Of a DNA stretch of 64,000 bases, positions 34,439 to 46,101 are shown piece after piece. This DNA comes from Lunularia cruciata. Lineage: Eukaryota > Streptophyta > Marchantiopsida > Lunulariales > Lunulariaceae. The translations under genes were made by a program, and so were the position numbers. The stretch spans positions 62,029,965 through 62,093,964 of the forward strand of contig OX419758.1 of assembly GCA_948567375.1 (NCBI GenBank), written 5' to 3'. The notes under the pieces were generated by a model. That model was not told the DNA's origin, did no database searches, and saw nothing but the letters and a program-made list of their open reading frames with translations. Each line of letters begins with the position of its first letter. The stretch's first letter is position 1.

Positions 34439-35100
34439 GATGAGCTTCAAACAGCATTGATGGAGTTATTGGAGAAGGACTTCATGCAATATAGTACATC
34501 TCCTTGGGGAGCACTGATACTATTTGTTCCAAAGAAGGATGAAAGACTTTGCTTTTGTATTGATTATCATGCCCTCAATAAACAAATAGTGAAGAATGCA
34601 TATCCCTTGCCTTGAATTGATGACTTACTCAATCAATTGAGTGAAGCACAATACTTCTCCAAGTTTGATCTCTAGAGTGGTTATTGGTAAATCCTTATTG
34701 ATAGAGAAGATGTGCAAAAGACTACCTTTTGTACAAGTTATGGGCATTTTGAGTGGAAAGTTCTACCTTTTAGGCTTGCTAATGCTCCAATAGTCTTCAT
34801 GGATCATATGCATTGGGTGTTGGATGGGCTATTGGATTGGTATGTGGTGGTGTTCTTGGATGATATTTTAATCTATAGCAAAATAGAGGTAGAACATGCA
34901 AATCATATGCAAAAAGTATGAAGACAACTACATCAATGGAACTTTTACTATAAGAAGTCAAAGTTTGCCTCTTGACAAAAGGAAGTTATCTTCTTGGATC
35001 ACAAGATCTCATCAAAAGTGGATCAAGATGGAAGAGGAGAAAATTGAAGTCATTATTGATTGCCTTATTCCAAAGCGTGTTACAAAGGTATAGGCATTCA
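34439..35100 (+). pseudogene. Reverse transcriptase palm of element B
   Basis: Contains [26 protein letters not shown], the palm strand [26 protein letters not shown] and the catalytic box FLDD in VVVFLDDILIYSK. Stops interrupt at several points (for example after NAYPLP). The motifs place it among Ty3/gypsy RTs. Confidence 0.85.
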
Positions 35101-36420
35101 ATGGATTGGCAAGCTTTTACCGATAGTTCATCCACTACTATGCTCATGTGACCAAACCATTGATGGACCTCTTGAAGAAGAACTCAAGCTTTCAATGGAC
35201 CACCAAGCATAAAGAATCATTCCAAAAGTTGAAATATATGGTGTCTCCAAGACCCATTCTTCAACCAAATGACCCTCAACTACCTTGTGTGGTTGATTTC
35301 AATGCTTCTAACTTTACAATTGGAGCCATGTTATAGTAGGAATCCCAAAATGAGTTATGTCCCATTGCCTTTGTGTCTTGCCAACTAAATACCACAGAAC
35401 CAAATTACTTTGCTTTAGATTAGGAACAACTAGCAATGGTATATGCCATCAAGGTATGGAGATATTATCTCCTTGGGAAACAAGTGATCATGTGAATTGA
35501 TCACAAATCCTTGTTGCAGATATTACATTTGGAACACGTGAAGAGTCTACATCATCAATAGGAGGAACAACTTGTAATACCAAGAGCTAGCCATATGATC
35601 TAGATGTGAAATTTGGTTTGGTAACATCTAGAATGATGTTATACATGATGGTCAAAATAGATAAGATAGAAGTATCACCAAAAAAGTACTTTTACTAATA
35701 GGGCAAAAACCAAAATAGACTTGAGAACCTTAGAACCAATAGCTAAACATATGATTTAAAGGTGAAAATTGGTTTGGTAACATTTGGAAGGATGTTACAC
35801 ATGATGGACTAAACAGATCAGAAAGAGGTATCACCAAAAGGGTACTTCTACTAGTAGAGTAGGAACCAAAATATGCCTAAAATCTTTGAATGCAATTTCG
35901 GAGGCCTAAACGGATGAATTAGGCCTCAAAAATGTGCAGATTCCCCCCCAATGGAGGAAAGGCTGGCCTTCCCTCCCCCTTGCTTTGTCTCATCAAGAGC
36001 TTTCCAATGGTACCTTATTCACGTGATTCTGAGATTCCTACAAGAAGACTCCCTAAAAGATTCCCTTCGATCAAAGCTTGTTTGACCAACCAGACAAGAC
36101 CTAGACCAGACATGCCACCCATCCAAGTAAGTAATCCAAGGGTGGAGCTTGCTGACATGTCACCTATCTGTGTCCCTAATCCTATGGTGGAGCTTCCTTG
36201 GAGGAGATCCTCTTTGTCTATATAATAAAGAGAAGGTGCTCCTTTGGGGCATCAAATGTTTGAGTGTGCAATCTATGTTTTCTCTCTTCTCTTGTCCTCA
36301 GAGTATTACACAACTATAGTTGTTTGACATTAAACTTGAGTAAAAACTTGGTTGGTTCCATGTCATCCCTGATGCCCTATCACAACAACCTAATTTGAAG
36401 TCTCATCCTTGCATCATGGC
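35101..36420 (+). pseudogene. RT connection and RNase H of element B, split by a solo LTR
   Basis: NGLASFYR-like connection near 35100-35130. RNase H has CVVDFNASNFTIGAML (35290-35336), a degraded IDHKSLL near 35500 and, after the solo LTR, a frame with WFHVIPDALSQQPN near 36350-36395, where relatives have the last catalytic Asp before ALSR. The solo LTR at 35573-36310 lies between. Confidence 0.75.
35573..36310 (+). mobile_element. Solo LTR, family S, copy 2 (S2), with perfect target duplication
   Basis: 738 bp from TGTAATAC to GTATTACA, flanked on both sides by CAACT (35568-35572 and 36311-36315). TATA-like 'tctatataataaagag' near 36216-36231 points to plus-strand transcription. It carries two tandem copies of a unit of about 156 bp near its start. 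No internal element sequence is attached, so LTR-LTR recombination has removed the rest. Confidence 0.92.
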
Positions 36421-36589
36421 AACAATTGCAACAATGCCAATCTACTCCAAAGTCCAAATTGAGTTTAAGATAACTTTACAACAAGATCCCTTCTTTTAGA
36501 TGGTCCAAGGTTGTCTTGCAGCATGTGACAAGAAGAACAACAACTTTTCCTTCAAGGAAGCCCTTTTATTTTGTGAGAACCCAATCTTT

Positions 36590-36837
36590 GTTCCAACCAA
36601 GGGTGATCTTTGACTTGTGCACCTTCAAGAAGCCCATGACTTACCAATCATTGGTCACATTGGTATAGACAAGACCTTAGTGACCTTCCAGCACCAATGG
36701 TAATGGCCAAACATGGCACAAGATGTTTGAGAGTTTTTCTGATCTTGTGAGAGCTGCCAATGCAACAAAGCCAACAACCAAAAACTGAGTAGACTCCTTC
36801 AACCAATCCACATCCTATCTACTCAATGAGAACACAT
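36590..36837 (+). pseudogene. Integrase zinc module of element B
   Basis: LQEAHDLPIIGHIGIDKTL then CESCQCNKANNQK give the HHCC module. The sequence then reaches PIHILSTQ, just before the core domain, and is cut by the LTR of element E at 36838. Confidence 0.8.
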
Positions 36838-39809
36838 TGTTGTGTTGTGGTTTGCATAACCCATGAATTAGCATGGTTTATCTCCACATTAATGGAGTAG
36901 GTTGTATGACAGATCTCATGATTGAGCTATTGCTATATGAGCAATCTATGTACATGTATATGATTGGCCATGTGGGTTACAATCTTATCCTTTTCAAGGG
37001 CTCCAATGTATATAAGTGGTGGAAAGTTGAGAGAGGAGGAGGTGTTTTAGTTGGAGGAGTCTTGAGTAAGACAAGGACTGTGAGCCGGCTTGTCTCTCAC
37101 TCAAGATGAGCCTCTGATTACTATTATGGTAGCACACCATGGACTAAGAAGACAAAGAACCTGAACTCCATGATACTCTTCCAAGGCTAACACTCAAAGA
37201 CTCAAGATATTGCTCACAAGAGAACTCAATGAGAGAGAGATAGTTGCAAATGAAAGGATGATGAGTACCTCCTCATCCCTTGTTTATATACTTGTGAAAT
37301 AGTTATGCACTATAGTTATTATTTACCAAAGTAACTCAAGTTATTAAGCTAAAAGTCAAGTCAAGTAAAAAATTATAACGGAATATCCACCCACATGGGC
37401 ATATTCCACTAAGCATATGATCTTATCTTGACCCAACAACTAAGTCAAGGATTCCTTCACATGGACTATCCTTGAACTATAGAAGAATCCAAAACAAAAA
37501 GGCTTGCTAGCTCAAGAGTTCTCAACTCTTTCCTCAAAGCCAAAAACCTAGGAATAATACAAAGTCAACATATAAGAATCCAAAATAGTGGTACTCATCT
37601 TTTCCACTTCCTCTAAATTAAGGTTCCCTCTATCTTAGCTATGAATAACTTTAGCTAATCATGACTAATATCGAACCATCCTTTATCTTTATAAATAATA
37701 TCTCTCATGTACTTGTTATACTAAGCTAAATATCATAATACCACACACAAGCACAAATGAGTGTTACATGATGTTGAGAGTGAGAGTTGTACCAAAGCAT
37801 GGAGATTGGGGCGTTGGAGAGAGCAATTGAGTAGGAGATATCCCATGCTCACGATCTACCACTCTCAGATCCTTTTCTCATTAGGCATCAAATTCTACAT
37901 CATGACGGCTTACAAGATTGGATGGTGACACCTTTTGAGGTAGCATTCATGGAATCAATAATGGGAAACCTAGATCATGTCGTCCTACCAATGCTTACTT
38001 ATCAGCAAGTCTAGGATTTAACAATTTATGTGTTGTTATAGATGGAAAATGACTTAACTTTGCTCAAGGGCTTCAAGGTGGAAAATTAGGGTCCATTTGT
38101 CAAAAAGTGAAGAGGCTAAATGATAAACTTACAAGAGATTGGGTCCCAAGGGGAGAACTTGGGAGTTTTTTGACCGTCAAAGGAGTTAGGGGAGGGCATT
38201 CAAGGAGTGAAACCATGGTTGGAGAGAAGAGCTCGGAGTTTTTAGACCATCAAAGGAGTCAAGGGAGCGCATTCAAGGAGTGAAGACCACAATTGAAGAG
38301 AAGGGTTGACAAGCTACAATTTGGAGATAGAAAGTAGATGATTTGAGTAGATTTTGGAGGAAAGATGATCAATTGAATCAACGGGAGTAGAGTTCATACC
38401 CAAGAGCATATAATAGGCAATTTGGAGAGCTTCATTAGAAATTTTTATAATCTGTCAATGGTGTTGAAGAGTAGAAAAAGTGCTTATAGTACTCAATGTA
38501 AAAAACTTTAGTTTTGGATCAATCTCAAATCAGATCTAGTTGATTGAAGTTGATGCTTTTGGGATGTAAGGTGTTGGAGAAGAGTTGATGATTAGGTTTG
38601 GAGTTTTGATCACTCCCCAAGTTGTGATTTGAGTCACCTTATGAAATTTTCTAGTGTTTTTGGTGGTTAGATTTTTTAGTTTTGTGCAAAGGTTTCATAT
38701 GAATTCCTAAAAAAGAGAATTCAAGGTCTTGGATCAAGTATACATAAGTTTGAAAGAGCTCACAAGTTAACTCAACATAGGAATTGATCCATATCTAGGG
38801 ATTGAGGGTGGACTAGTCCATCAAACTCTTTAGAGGGTTAGAGAAGAGCACAACCAAGTACTATAGAAAATTTAGTTAGTTTTTTGTTTATGGAGAGTGA
38901 GAGTTGATTGCAACAATTTTTGCTAAAAATATTGTTGTAAGCTTGGTAAAGCAATTCTATCTTCAATATTGATTGAATTAACTCTTTTTTTTATGAGTGT
39001 GATTGAGGATTTTAGATTACTAGAGTTTTTTTTAAGGATCAAATGTACTTTTGATTCAAAAATTTAGGGAAAATTTGCCAAGAACCAGGAGCAAATCCTA
39101 AATTAGGGATTTCAAATTTAAGGTGAAAATTATAGACAATTGGCCAAGTTTGAGAGCTTGCTTAGTGAGCTGTAGTAATCAGATTGTGTGTTAGTTAATA
39201 TCATTAGAAAGCTTATCTTACAGCCTTTCCATTAAATCCTAGAACACTTGAATCCAAGTTACACATAAAATATTATGTCCATATGAGTTTATAAAGTTTT
39301 CCTCGCCAAACAGACAAAAGTTTCCCACTTGGATTAGAAATTGGTTGAAATCTGAAGTATAGGTTGGAGGAAGCTTGGCATTTGGGTTGAAATTGGCTTG
39401 AAGATAGAACAAGAAGGCTCTAAAGCTCATTTTTGACAAAAAGCACAAAGAGTTGTTGTCAAATTCTTGTGATTGGATCCTCTTTGTACTTGCATGCTTG
39501 TTTGTATGCCCAGTTTGCTTGGATTGGTGTGCAGGCATTATGCTTAGGTTCCTTACTTCTAGGTGTGCTATGTTTTTCTCCTTGGTAATATTGGAAGTGA
39601 TGAGCAATAGACCACGAGTGCATGTTATGATGATAGGTTAGGTTGCTCATTACTTTCCTACCTGGTAGAAGGAATCTTAAAGGGTTCTACTGGTTGGGTA
39701 CCACATGCGCTTATATTAGTAGTGACAAGTCTATGCACCACCTTTGATCCATAAGATCCATAGATAGGCACCTTGTGTGTTCCTAGAGAGAGAAAGGTAA
39801 AGTACAACA
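36838..39809 (+). repeat. 5' LTR of element E (long LTR, about 2.3 kb without its insertion)
   Basis: Starts TGTTGTG, matching the reverse copy that starts TGTCATG at 55466, and ends GTACAACA, just where similarity to the reverse copy (ending at 52961) stops. A D-family solo LTR (37079-37768) is inserted. Without it the LTR is about 2280 bp. A third partial copy is at 43028-45242. Confidence 0.7.
37079..37768 (-). mobile_element. Solo LTR of the D family, inside the LTR of E
   Basis: 690 bp, TGTGAGCCGG...GTGTTACA, clearly diverged from the D LTRs (scattered substitutions and small indels), so it is older than element D. The flanking E sequence is continuous when it is removed, but I see no clean target duplication. 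Confidence 0.88.
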
Positions 39810-39810
39810 A

Positions 39811-41148
39811 TTGGTGAACTCAACATGAAACTTCTTGGATGGAGAGTGAGAAAAGAGGTTGTTAGTGGACATAGATAGGACATCTAAGAAGAGTGTAGGA
39901 GATTTGAGTGCTAGAAGCTATATAGAGGCACCCACATTATAGCTTGATCCAGCTATAATGCAAATGTTCCAAGCATTTGCACTATATATGCAACAACACC
40001 AAGTTATGGAATGTAAGGAGGCATTGGCTACTAAAGCCTTGCAATCAATTGTGGGGATGTTGGATCACTTTGATGGGAGGAACATCTCAAAGTAATTGAA
40101 GTATTACTCAAGGGAGATGGAGTTTAACAAGGTTCTTGAGCAAGAGATGATACACACATTTGAGTTGTGGTTATCTCAAAGCTCCGTGTACACGTGAAGG
40201 AGATCATTTGAGCTCATGGAGGCATTTGGGAGAGATTTTCTCTTCATTTGAAAGAGGATTATTGCTTGGATGATGGAGATTAAGTGACAAAGGAGTAATC
40301 CATGGAGTGGGCGAACAAATCTACCAAGGGGTTGAGTACAACTAATCTATTTTAGGAGTTCAAGAGATAATACTCACAATTGTCTCAATGGAGTAGCTCA
40401 CACCTAAGAGTGACAAGGTGGAATTGTTCCTTCATTTAGCAAACAATGAGTTACAAAGAGAGTTAGAAGTCTTGTTGGAGGATGGATCAGAGTGTAGTGG
40501 GTTGACATCTGATCGGAAGGTGTCAAAAGCGATGAGTATTCTTGCCAAACAAGAATAACATAGAGGAAAAGTAGTGGTAAGACCAAAAGAAATACCACTG
40601 GTGGTTGCAAGGGCTCCAAGGCAACCAATGATACCTATTGCAATAGCACCAACTATCCCTAATCCATTTTTCACCACACCATTATAAAAATCCACCATTG
40701 ATGATTTGGTGAAAGGAATGAGAGATTTGCAAATCAAATTGGCGAGGTTGAAGGAGAAAGGAAGCAATTCCAAAACAAGAATAGTGACAAAGCAAGGCTA
40801 TGTAAAAAGGTGCATTTGGTGTGATGGAACTAAATAAACCAAGAAGGAATGTGGTGACTTTTTTGATACTATTTATCAAGGAGTGGTTTTTTAGAAAGAT
40901 GGGAAAATTGCATTGAAAGACACGGGGAAATCTTGAGAACCAATTTTGGGAAAGGGAGAATGCAAAAGCTATTGGAGGATTTATTGTTGCTACAAACTAC
41001 CACATCAGTTGAGGCTACTACCTATGGTGTAGAGGTAATAGGAAATGGAGCACAAAATTTTTTGATGCATGTAGATACAAGAAGCATGTAGAGCAATGCT
41101 CTACATAATGGAGAAGTGGAAAACCGCAAGAAGAGAACTATTACGGAT
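39811..41148 (+). pseudogene. Primer site and gag remnant of element E
   Basis: After the LTR end comes 'ttggtgaactc', a possible primer site. From ATG 39958 the frame starts MQMFQAFALYMQQHQ, continues LDHFDGRNISK and LKYYSREMEFNKV, then breaks into several frames. Near 40809-40860 is a knuckle-like CIWCDGT...TKKEC. The gag type differs from those of A/B and D. It is cut at 41148 by a D-family solo LTR. Confidence 0.6.
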
Positions 41149-41830
41149 TGTGAGCCGGTTTGTCTCTCACTCAAGATGAACCTCTAATGGCTATTATGGT
41201 AGTGCAACATGGACTAAGAAGTCAAAGAACCCCAACTCCATCATACTCCTCCAAGGCTAACACTCCAAGACTCAAGATATTGCTCACTAGAGAATTCAAT
41301 GAGAGAGAGATAATTGCAAATGACAAGATGATGAGTACCTCCTCTTCCTTATTTTATACACTTGGGAAATAGTTACACACTAGAGTTACTAATTACTAGA
41401 GTAACTCAGGTTATTAGTCTAAAAGTCAAATAAAGTAAAAAAGCTAAAGAAATATCAATATGGGAATATTCTCCTAAGCATATGGTCTTATCTTGACCCA
41501 ACCACTAAGTCAAGAATTCCTTCACATGAGCTATCTTTGGACTGTAGAAGAGTCCAAAACAAAAAGTCTTATGGGTCCAAGAGTTCTCAACTCTTTCCTT
41601 AAAGCCAAACACCTAAGAATACCAAGTCAACACTCTAGAATCCAAAATAGTAGTGCTCATCTTTTCCACTTCCTCTAAAGTAAGGTCCCCTCTATCTTAA
41701 CTATGACTAACTTTAGATAATAATGACTAATGTATAACTATCCTTTATCTCTATATAAATAATATCTCTCAAATATTTATAATACCAAACTAAATATCAC
41801 TAACACATACATGCACAAATGGGTGTTATA
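41149..41830 (-). mobile_element. Solo LTR of the D family, left arm of inverted pair
   Basis: 682 bp, TGTGAGCCGG...GTGTTATA, diverged from D. It lies 37 bp from a second copy in opposite orientation. Confidence 0.88.
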
Positions 41831-41867
41831 AGGCTATGGGCTGATCCAATGGATACTATGTTTATTC

Positions 41868-42557
41868 TGTAACGACCCATTTGTGCATGTGTGGTATTGT
41901 GATATTTAGCTTGGTATTACAAGTACTTGATAGATATTATTTATATAGAGATAAATGATGGTTCTAAATTAGTTATGATTAGCTAAAGTTAGTCATAGAT
42001 AAGATAGAGGAGACCTTACTTTAGAGAAAGTGAAAAAGATGAGCACACCTATTTTGGATTCTAGTGTGTTGACTTGGTATTATTCCTAGGTGTTTGGCTT
42101 TGAGGAAAGAGTTGAAAACTCTTGGGCCTACAAGCCTTTTTGTTTTGGATTCTTCTATAGTCCAAGGATAGCCCATGTGAATGAATCCTTGACTTAGTAG
42201 TTGGTCAAGATAAGATCACATGCTTAGTGGAATATGCCCATGTGGATGGATATTCCTTTATACTTTTTGACTTTACTTGACTTTTAGCTTAGTAACTTGA
42301 GTTATTTCAGTAATTAGTAACTTTGGTACGTAACTATTTCACAAGTATATTAACAAGGGGTGAGGAAGTACTCATCATCCTTTCATTTGCAACTATCTCT
42401 ATTTCATTGAGTTTGCTAGTGAGCAATGTCTTGAGTCTTGGAGTGTTAGTCTTGGAGGAGTATGATGGAGTTGGGGTTCCTTGCTTTCTTAGTCCATGGT
42501 GTGTTACCATAATAGCCATCAGAGGTTCATCTTGAGTGAGAGATAGGTCGGCTCATA
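41868..42557 (+). mobile_element. Solo LTR of the D family, right arm of inverted pair
   Basis: 690 bp, TGTAACGACC...GGCTCATA, the reverse orientation of the preceding copy. No clean target duplication (TATTC versus GTTCA). Confidence 0.88.
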
Positions 42558-43027
42558 GTTCATGCCTACTTGGCAAGAAACAAACATAAAGCTCTCATCA
42601 AAAAAAGTTGAAGGAGAGAAGACATAGAGCTTAGTGATAAGAGATTAACTCAAAAAAGACAATTGAGGAGAGTTTAGGCTCTGTCAAGAGAGTGCTCCCC
42701 AAAGGCAAGGAGTGGTACCTTTGTGGGAGGAGGTCCTGGAGGATGCCTTGCCTTCTAATTATGAAAAATCAGTGAAGGAGAAGGGGAAGGAAAAGGATAA
42801 ACCACCTACTTACAAGCTTCAATCAGACATTAAAGTGGCTACTAACTTAAAAGGAGTACTAGAAGAAAGAGTATTCAATGCCAAGGTGGAATTTACTCTT
42901 GGATAGATCCTTGGGATTGCTAAGAAGAGTTTCATGATGTCATCATAGAGACCATCAAGCGCAAGTGGCTATTGACAAGAAAAGTTGCTCTATCAAACGC
43001 TCTTCATACTATGGTTATAAAAGGAGG
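42558..43027 (+). pseudogene. gag-pol linker remnant of element E
   Basis: The frame 42712-42906 reads EVLEDALPSNYEKS, then a Lys-rich linker and YKLQSDIKVATNLKGVLEER, followed after a stop by ILGIAKKSF. This looks like the region between gag and protease of a gypsy element, from memory of similar plant sequences and not verified. The rest of pol is missing: at about 43027 the sequence jumps into the middle of the E LTR. Confidence 0.45.
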
Positions 43028-43502
43028 TATTGCTCCCAATCTGCCACTCTTGAATCCTGTTCGAATCAGACTTTAGATTCTACATTGTGAGAGCTTACGG
43101 GATTTGGTGGTATTTATATTTCATGGGAGGCATTCATGAAGTTGGTGATAGAAAACCTAGATCATATCATCTTTCATGTGCTTACTTACAAGCAAGTTTA
43201 AAATTTGACAATCTATGTGCTCATATAGATAAAGAATGACTTAATTTTTCTCATGAGCTTCAAGGTGGAGTTGTAGGGTCCATTTTTTGAATAGTGAAGA
43301 GGCTACATGAAAAGTTTGCAAGAATTTGGGTCCCAATAAGAGATTCCTTGACTTCTTTGAGGATTGAAGGAGTTAGGGGAGGTCATTCCCGAAAAGAAGA
43401 CCACGGTTGGAGAAAAGAGTTGTCAGCCTACAATTAGGAGAAAGAAAAATGTTTTGAGTAGATTCCAAGAGATATATGATTCTACCTTCCTTGATTCTAA
43501 GA

Positions 43503-43556
43503 GGTATGAATTCTACCTTCCTTGATTGATTGAGTCAAGGAGGGAGAATTCATACC
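43503..43556. repeat. Short perfect-looking hairpin
   Basis: Arms 43503-43525 (ggtatgaattctaccttc...) and 43535-43556 are inverted repeats, matching at about 21 of 23 positions around a 9-base loop. A direct copy of 'attctaccttccttgatt' lies just upstream at 43480. Absent from the other E LTR copies. Confidence 0.75.
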
Positions 43557-43885
43557 CAAGAGCACAAAATAGACAATTTGGAGAGCTTCATGAGACATTT
43601 TTATGATATGTTAGTAGATTTGGAGAGTAGACAAACTGCAAGAAATTCTAGGTTTTTTTTAATTAATTTTGAATTAGATCGGGTCAATTGAAGTTGGAGT
43701 TTTGGGAAGTGAGGTGTTGGAGATGAGATGATAATTAGGTTTAGAATTTTGGTCACTCCTAAAGTTGTGAGTTGAATCACCTTATGGAAATATCCAATAT
43801 TGTTGGGGTTAGGTCGTGCACCTCTATGCAAAGGTTTCATGTAAATTCCTCAAATACAAAAATCAAGGTCTTGGATCAAGCATAC

Positions 43886-44626
43886 TGTAATACTTTAAGG
43901 ACAAGAGAAGAGAGAAAACACAGATTGCACGCTCAAACATTCGATGCCCCAAAGGAGCACCTTCTCTTTATTATATAGGCAAAGAGGATCTCCTCTAAGG
44001 AAGCTCCACCATAGGATTAGGGACATAGATAGGTGACATGTCAGCAAGCTCCACCATTAGATTACTTACTTGGATGGGTGACATGTCTGGTCTAGGTCCT
44101 ATCTGGTTGGTCAAACAAGCTTTGACTAGAGGGAATCTTTCAAGGAATCTTCTTGTAGGAATCTCAGAATCACGTGAGTAAGGTACCATTGGAAAGCTCT
44201 TGATGAGACAAAGCAAGGGGGAGGGAAGGCCAGCCTTTCCTTCAATGGGGAAGGGGGCATCTGCACATTTTCAAGGCCTAATTCATCCGTTTAGGCCTCC
44301 AAAATTGCCTTCAAAGATTTTAGGCATATTTTGGTTCCTATTTTATTAGTAGAAGTCACCTTTTCGTGATACCACTTTTTGATCTATTTAGTCCATCATG
44401 TGTAACATTCTTCCAGATGTTACCAAACCAATTCTCACCTTTAAATCATATGTCTAGCTATTGGTTCCAAGGTTCTCGAATCTATTTTGGTTTCTACCCT
44501 ATTAGTAGAAGTACTCTTTTGGTGATACTTCTATCTGATCTATTTTGACCATCATGTATAACATCATTCTAGATGTTACCAAACCAAATTCACATCTAGA
44601 TCATATGGCTAACTCTTGGTATTACA
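43886..44626 (-). mobile_element. Solo LTR, family S, copy 3 (S3), with perfect target duplication
   Basis: 741 bp from TGTAATAC to GTATTACA, flanked by CATAC on both sides (43881-43885 and 44627-44631). Opposite orientation to S2. Like S2 it has two tandem copies of an internal unit. The E LTR continues across it ('cttggatcaagcatac ... cttgggtcttt'). Confidence 0.92.
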
Positions 44627-45242
44627 CATACTTGGGTCTTTAGAGTTTACAAGTCAGCTCAACTCAAGAATTGATCCCTATCTAAGGATTGGGATTTGAT
44701 TGATCCATCAAACTTTGTAGAGGTTTAAACAAGAGCACAAATAGGTATTATGGAAAATTGAGTTGGCATAAGGTCCATAAAGAGTGAGAACTAATGCTAT
44801 AAGTTCCATTGAAAATATTATCATAAGCTCAAAAGGAGCATTTCTATCTTCAATCCTTATTAAATGCCAACTCTTCCAATTATATGCCTATGATTGAAGA
44901 TTTTAGGTAATTGGAGTGGCTTTGATGATTATGTGTATTTGTGATATTGAAGTCTAGTGGAAATTGGCAAAACCCAAGAGCAAACCCTCAATTAGTGATT
45001 TCAAAATTAAGGTGAAGACCTACAAAAAATTGGCCAAGTTTGAGACCTTGTCAAGGGAGTTGTAGTGGTCTGATTGTGGTTTATCTTATATCATTGGAAA
45101 GATGATCTCACATGCTTTCCATTGAATCCTAGAAAACATGCATCCAAGTCCCACTAAAAGAGTTATGTTCTAGAGTTTTCCCCATAAAAAAGACATAGAA
45201 TTCCGTACTTGGATTAGAAATTGGTTGAAACTTGAAGTACAT

Positions 45243-46101
45243 TGTGACAACCCAACAATTATCACTTTTGTGATATTCAATAAATAGTCATTTGTTCCCA
45301 CAAAGATATTAGTAAAAAATGGTCAAATATGAAGTAATCAATAACAAGTAATTTGTTTTGATTCCGTGTTTAACCTTTTGGGTAGAAACTATACATGGAA
45401 GAGAGTAACAAGCACTCAACTTGCAATCTTGTCACAAATAAACAACACCTATAATCATAATTCTTCAAATCCTTTCCAAATTGACATTGATTGTGATGAT
45501 TCAGTTCTCTCAAAGAAAGCTACTTCACCATGAAGTGACTTTGCCTTAAAAATTATGTTCCATATCTCCATTGAAGGTACAACTTCCTTAATCAAAATTG
45601 ATTTGCATCAATCCAATATTACAATCAAAAATGCAAAATATTACCAACACTACAATTCCTCACAAATTTATCATGGCTTTACCTTGATTGCACTCCAGTC
45701 AAGAGCAAATACATAGAATGGAAATCAGAGATGTAGAATCCAACATCTAACACACAAACTATAATTTGAACTTTTCCAAACACTCACAAACACACACAAG
45801 ATTGATACTCAAAATTAAGTTGAAACAACAAGCACTAAGTTACAACACTTGGCTTTACTCAACTTCAAAATGAATGATATTGATGAACATAACACTTTGA
45901 ATTCCTCCTTTAAATAGGCAATGTACTCAGCAATTATCTAAACTGGCTAAACCGCTTCAATTGCTACTTACAAATCTTCCAATCCAAAGTATCACTCCAC
46001 TTCTTCCTATCTGCCTTTTTAGATCTCAAAACCATTACTCTAATCTGATCCAATGTCTATGTCTACTTTGACGTCTACACCCAATGTAACTACGATCATT
46101 G
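45243..46101 (-). mobile_element. Element F2, 3' end portion (left part, split by F1)
   Basis: The minus strand ends at TGTGACAACCC (45243, plus-strand reading) and is the reverse-oriented counterpart of the 3' end of F1 (49095-49950). At its inner edge the minus strand still encodes the last codons of the F protein (VTLGVDVKVDIDIGSD then TAG). Joined to 49951 it restores this frame directly after VKEM. It is therefore the downstream end of the copy that continues at 49951-52887. Confidence 0.75.

Larger units (their letters stand above)
31592..36837 (+). mobile_element. Element B: decayed Ty3/gypsy retrotransposon, 3' end lost
   Basis: Plus-strand relative of element A. Order: 5' LTR 31592-32092, initiator-Met primer site 32094-32105, gag, protease, RT, RNase H and the integrase zinc module, then a break at 36837 where the LTR of element E begins. 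Two solo LTRs are inserted (34014-34438 and 35573-36310), and removing each restores neighbouring pol motifs. Numerous stops show that it is old. Confidence 0.85.
43028..45242 (+). repeat. Truncated LTR of E type (probable 3' LTR), split by S3
   Basis: Matches the LTR at 36838-39809 from its middle ('ctgccactcttgaat', 'tcatgagcttcaaggtgg', 'ggtgttggagatgaga') up to 'aaattggttgaaacttgaagta', where element F2 begins at 45243. The first 700 bp or so and the last part are missing. Confidence 0.65.

Noticed and set aside
40404..40879. Minus-strand hydrophobic frames of 65-113 codons
   Set aside because: Antisense of the decayed gag of element E. The apparent membrane segments come from Gln/Asn/Lys codons read backwards.
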